DNA of 64,000 bases from Chloroflexota bacterium (GTDB taxonomy: Bacteria > Chloroflexota > Anaerolineae > Aggregatilineales > Phototrophicaceae), in contig JAPPMO010000089.1 in the NCBI GenBank assembly GCA_028873975.1, positions 1 through 64,000 on the forward strand, given 5' to 3'. The position numbers and the translations under genes are program-made. Positions within the stretch are counted from its first letter, which is position 1. Every line of letters starts with the position of its first letter. The notes below the pieces were generated by a model, which saw only the letters and a list, made by a program, of their open reading frames with translations, made no database searches and had not been told where the DNA came from. Shown here piece by piece: positions 62,275-64,000 of this stretch.

Positions 62275-63033
62275 ATGCAATTTATAAAGCATGATTTAGG
62301 TCACAGGACAGGCGGCGAAATTGTCGAAGTCACTTTAAAAGGCGATTCCGCTAACGTGCGCCTTATGGATAGCTCAAACTTTCAGAGCTATCGCAGCGGC
62401 CGACGACACCGCTATTTTGGAGGACATGCGAAGAAGTCTCCGGTGCGCTTGCAGATTCCTAACGCGGGGCACTGGTATGTTACCGTTGACATGGGTGGTT
62501 ATGCAGGAAGAGTGGAATCAAGCGTACGCATGCTGCCTGGTAAACTGCGTCCGCTTGTTGACAGACCGCTTTCGACAATTCCGTCGCTGGTCAGGACTGA
62601 AAACAATGTGCAGTATGATGTCTTCATCTCGTATGCCTCGGAAGACAAACAGGACGTCGTTACGCCGCTAGCGGAAGCGCTTCGGGCAGGCGGCTTGTCC
62701 GTATGGTATGACGACTTTGAACTCAAAATTGGCGATAGCCTGCGCCGCAATATCGACCGAGGAATAGCTGCCAGTCGATTCGGAATCGTTGTTCTGTCAA
62801 AAGCCTTCTTTGGTAAGGGCTGGACCAATTACGAACTTGATGGTCTGGTAACAAAGTCTGTTGACGGAGGTCAGGTGCTGTTGCCTATCTGGCACAGCAT
62901 TACAAAAGATGAGGTCGTTTCCTACAGCCCGTCTCTTGCTGACAAACTTGCCCGGAACACGACGATGCAGACCGTCGAGGAGATAGCGGAAGAAATAATC
63001 GAAGTCGTGCTTGGTGAACCGGTCGAGGTTTAA
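62275..63033 (+). CDS. DUF1883-TIR fusion protein
   Basis: A 252-residue protein. Residues 1-85 form a DUF1883 domain (MQFIKHDLGH, ANVRLMDSSNF, YRSGRRHRYFGGH, SPVRL, VDMGGYAGRV). A linker (86-112) leads to a TIR domain (113-250) with YDVFISYASEDKQDVV and presumed catalytic E187 in GWTNYEL. The frame is open to 62197, but ATG 62275 matches the start of the third gene. The TIR half parallels the preceding protein nearly motif for motif, including the PIWHSIT segment and the TVEEIAEEI end. DUF1883 is small and beta-rich; it may be a sensor or a partner-binding domain. Confidence 0.87.
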   Translation: MQFIKHDLGHRTGGEIVEVTLKGDSANVRLMDSSNFQSYRSGRRHRYFGGHAKKSPVRLQIPNAGHWYVTVDMGGYAGRVESSVRMLPGKLRPLVDRPLSTIPSLVRTENNVQYDVFISYASEDKQDVVTPLAEALRAGGLSVWYDDFELKIGDSLRRNIDRGIAASRFGIVVLSKAFFGKGWTNYELDGLVTKSVDGGQVLLPIWHSITKDEVVSYSPSLADKLARNTTMQTVEEIAEEIIEVVLGEPVEV

Positions 63034-63146
63034 GTCTGCTCAGCAACAGGACTGATCACACAATCCGTACGTCGAGGCGGCGGACTAGGGGTTAAGAGTA
63101 GCCTGCTACGGCACCCGACGTCCGCATAAAATGAGGTCGCTTTCCG

Positions 63147-63428
63147 ATGCAGTTTATCAAACACGACTTGGGACAATTGTCTGGCGGAGAGATTGCCGAG
63201 GTTAGCATAACCAGCGCGGCAAATGTACGTTTGTTGGATAGTAACAACTTCCTCAAGTACCGCAGTGGGCAACGCCACAAATACACCGGTGGCCACTACA
63301 CGCAATCGCCCGTTCAGTTCGAGATTCCGCGCCCAGGGCGCTGGTATGTCGTTGTAGACCTTGGCGGCTACGCTGGCGAGGTGGGTTCGTCGATTCGCGT
63401 TCTGTCTAAGGAGATTCTGTCGAACTGA
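63147..63428 (+). CDS. Stand-alone DUF1883 protein
   Basis: A 93-residue protein consisting of a DUF1883 domain only: MQFIKHDLGQ, ANVRLLDSNNF, YRSGQRHKYTGGH, SPVQFEI, VDLGGYAGEVGSS. It is collinear with the N-terminal domain of the upstream fusion. A GAGGT ribosome site lies nine bases before the ATG. A free copy of the same domain suggests a partner or regulator of the DUF1883-TIR effector, but it could also be the remnant of a duplicated fusion gene whose TIR half was lost to the adjoining insertion. No signal peptide. Confidence 0.8.
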   Translation: MQFIKHDLGQLSGGEIAEVSITSAANVRLLDSNNFLKYRSGQRHKYTGGHYTQSPVQFEIPRPGRWYVVVDLGGYAGEVGSSIRVLSKEILSN

Positions 63429-63501
63429 GAAGACAAACCAAGGTCCTTGCATGCGCAAGATACACACCGGCCTAATCTCCTCTACTCGTCAATAATACTT
63501 A

Positions 63502-64000
63502 GGTTCTGTTGATATTTGGCTGTGGGATTTTCATAAATGCGTAAAATAGTCTTATGACAACCATAAGACTAACTGACAAACAATGGACGAAAGTTCGGGA
63601 TTTCCTGAAGCAGGAACCGAATGTTTATTTGGGCAAAGAGGCGGAATGCCGCCTCTTTGTCGAAGCCGTGATGTGGATAACTCGCAGTGGCGCGCAATGG
63701 CGCTTGCTGCCCAGCGAATATGGGAAATGGAATTCGGTTTACAAGCGCTTTGCCAGTTGGGCTGACAAGGGCGTTTGGAAACGGATGATGGAATTCCTTG
63801 CCGATGATCCGGATATGGAACACGGCATAATTGACAGCACAATCGTTCGTGCTCATCCCTGTGCCGCCGGCGCCCAAAAAAAGAAAGGAGCAAGCCTTGG
63901 GACGCAGTCGTGGCGGGTTTAGCAGCAAGATTCATATCACAGTGGATGGTTTGGGTCATGCCTTGCGTTTTCTCTTGAGTCCTGGACAGGCTCACGACAT
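63502..64000 (+). mobile_element. IS5-family-like insertion sequence (left part)
   Basis: Transposase reading frames begin 52 bp inside a presumed left end, GGTTCTGTTGATATTTGG (63502). It is preceded by CTTA, which fits the short TA-containing target duplications of this family. The right end lies beyond the window, so neither the inverted repeat nor the duplication can be confirmed. Confidence 0.7.
63554..64000 (+). CDS. IS5-like transposase, frameshifted and cut by the window end
   Basis: The first frame (63554-63922, 122 residues) has the N-terminal DUF4096-type domain (LTDKQWTKVRDFL, WRLLPSEYGKWNSVYKRF) and the first catalytic Asp in IIDSTIVRAHPCAAG. At a run of seven A (63876-63882) the homologous sequence moves to the +1 (equivalently -2) frame: QALGRSRGGFSSKIHI... 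to the window end. Programmed frameshifting or polymerase slippage on A7 would join them, as in two-ORF members of the family; a decayed copy is also possible. The remaining DDE residues are outside the window. Confidence 0.82.

Noticed and set aside
61679..63033. Thoeris system
   Set aside because: TIR genes are present but there is no ThsA-like (SIR2/SLOG or Macro-SLOG) effector next to them in the window, so the name is not justified.

Overview
The window looks like one contig of a moderately GC-rich bacterium, most plausibly a Chloroflexota (Anaerolineae-like) genome. This is inferred from gene style, not from a marker gene. The indications are two GT39/ArnT-type membrane glycosyltransferases, a Ser/Thr kinase-STAND-WD40 giant, a LysM glycoside hydrolase, a lone CcmA-type ATPase behind a large membrane protein, GTG and TTG starts, and dispersed 'CACAGAG' repeats in many intergenic gaps.

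Layout. 1-2800: a divergent GroEL-like chaperonin with a BNR/Asp-box repeat gene. 2850-15191: a fucoside locus with four GH29 alpha-L-fucosidases, two tandem MFS transporters, an APH-fold kinase, an S1 sulfatase and a fucose-dehydrogenase-like aldo/keto reductase. None of the hydrolases has a visible signal peptide, so I infer import of (sulfated) fucosyl oligosaccharides followed by cytoplasmic breakdown. 15561-18440: a fused molybdenum hydroxylase and tRNA-Ser(GGA). 18578-27595: a membrane-anchored amidase, the kinase-STAND-WD40 protein and a divergent 908-residue unknown. 27650-34398: gamma-glutamylcyclotransferase-like protein, Gfo/Idh/MocA oxidoreductase, guanine deaminase, and a membrane glycosidase-like/glycosyltransferase pair. 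34744-47524: secreted alpha/beta-hydrolase, threonine dehydratase-like enzyme, FGGY kinase with an aldo/keto reductase, an exported membrane protein with an ABC ATPase, IolB, the LysM hydrolase, a small alpha+beta protein and a degenerate metallo-beta-lactamase fold. 47890-61519: ABC-F ATPase, exported phospholipase D, PfkB, histidine phosphatase, SDR, second glycosyltransferase, cytochrome c/copper monooxygenase, ECF-like sigma factor and FtsH. 61548-64000: a more AT-rich accessory island with a TIR protein, a DUF1883-TIR protein, a stand-alone DUF1883 protein and the left end of an IS5-like insertion sequence.

Two things stand out. The first is the TIR/DUF1883 cluster beside an IS element, a candidate immune module. 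The second is a family of non-coding, terminally inverted, hairpin-forming elements (ten copies or fragments, plus related hairpin units). Three of them are flanked by 10-13 bp direct repeats that look like target duplications. All functions are read from motifs by eye; no database search was run.
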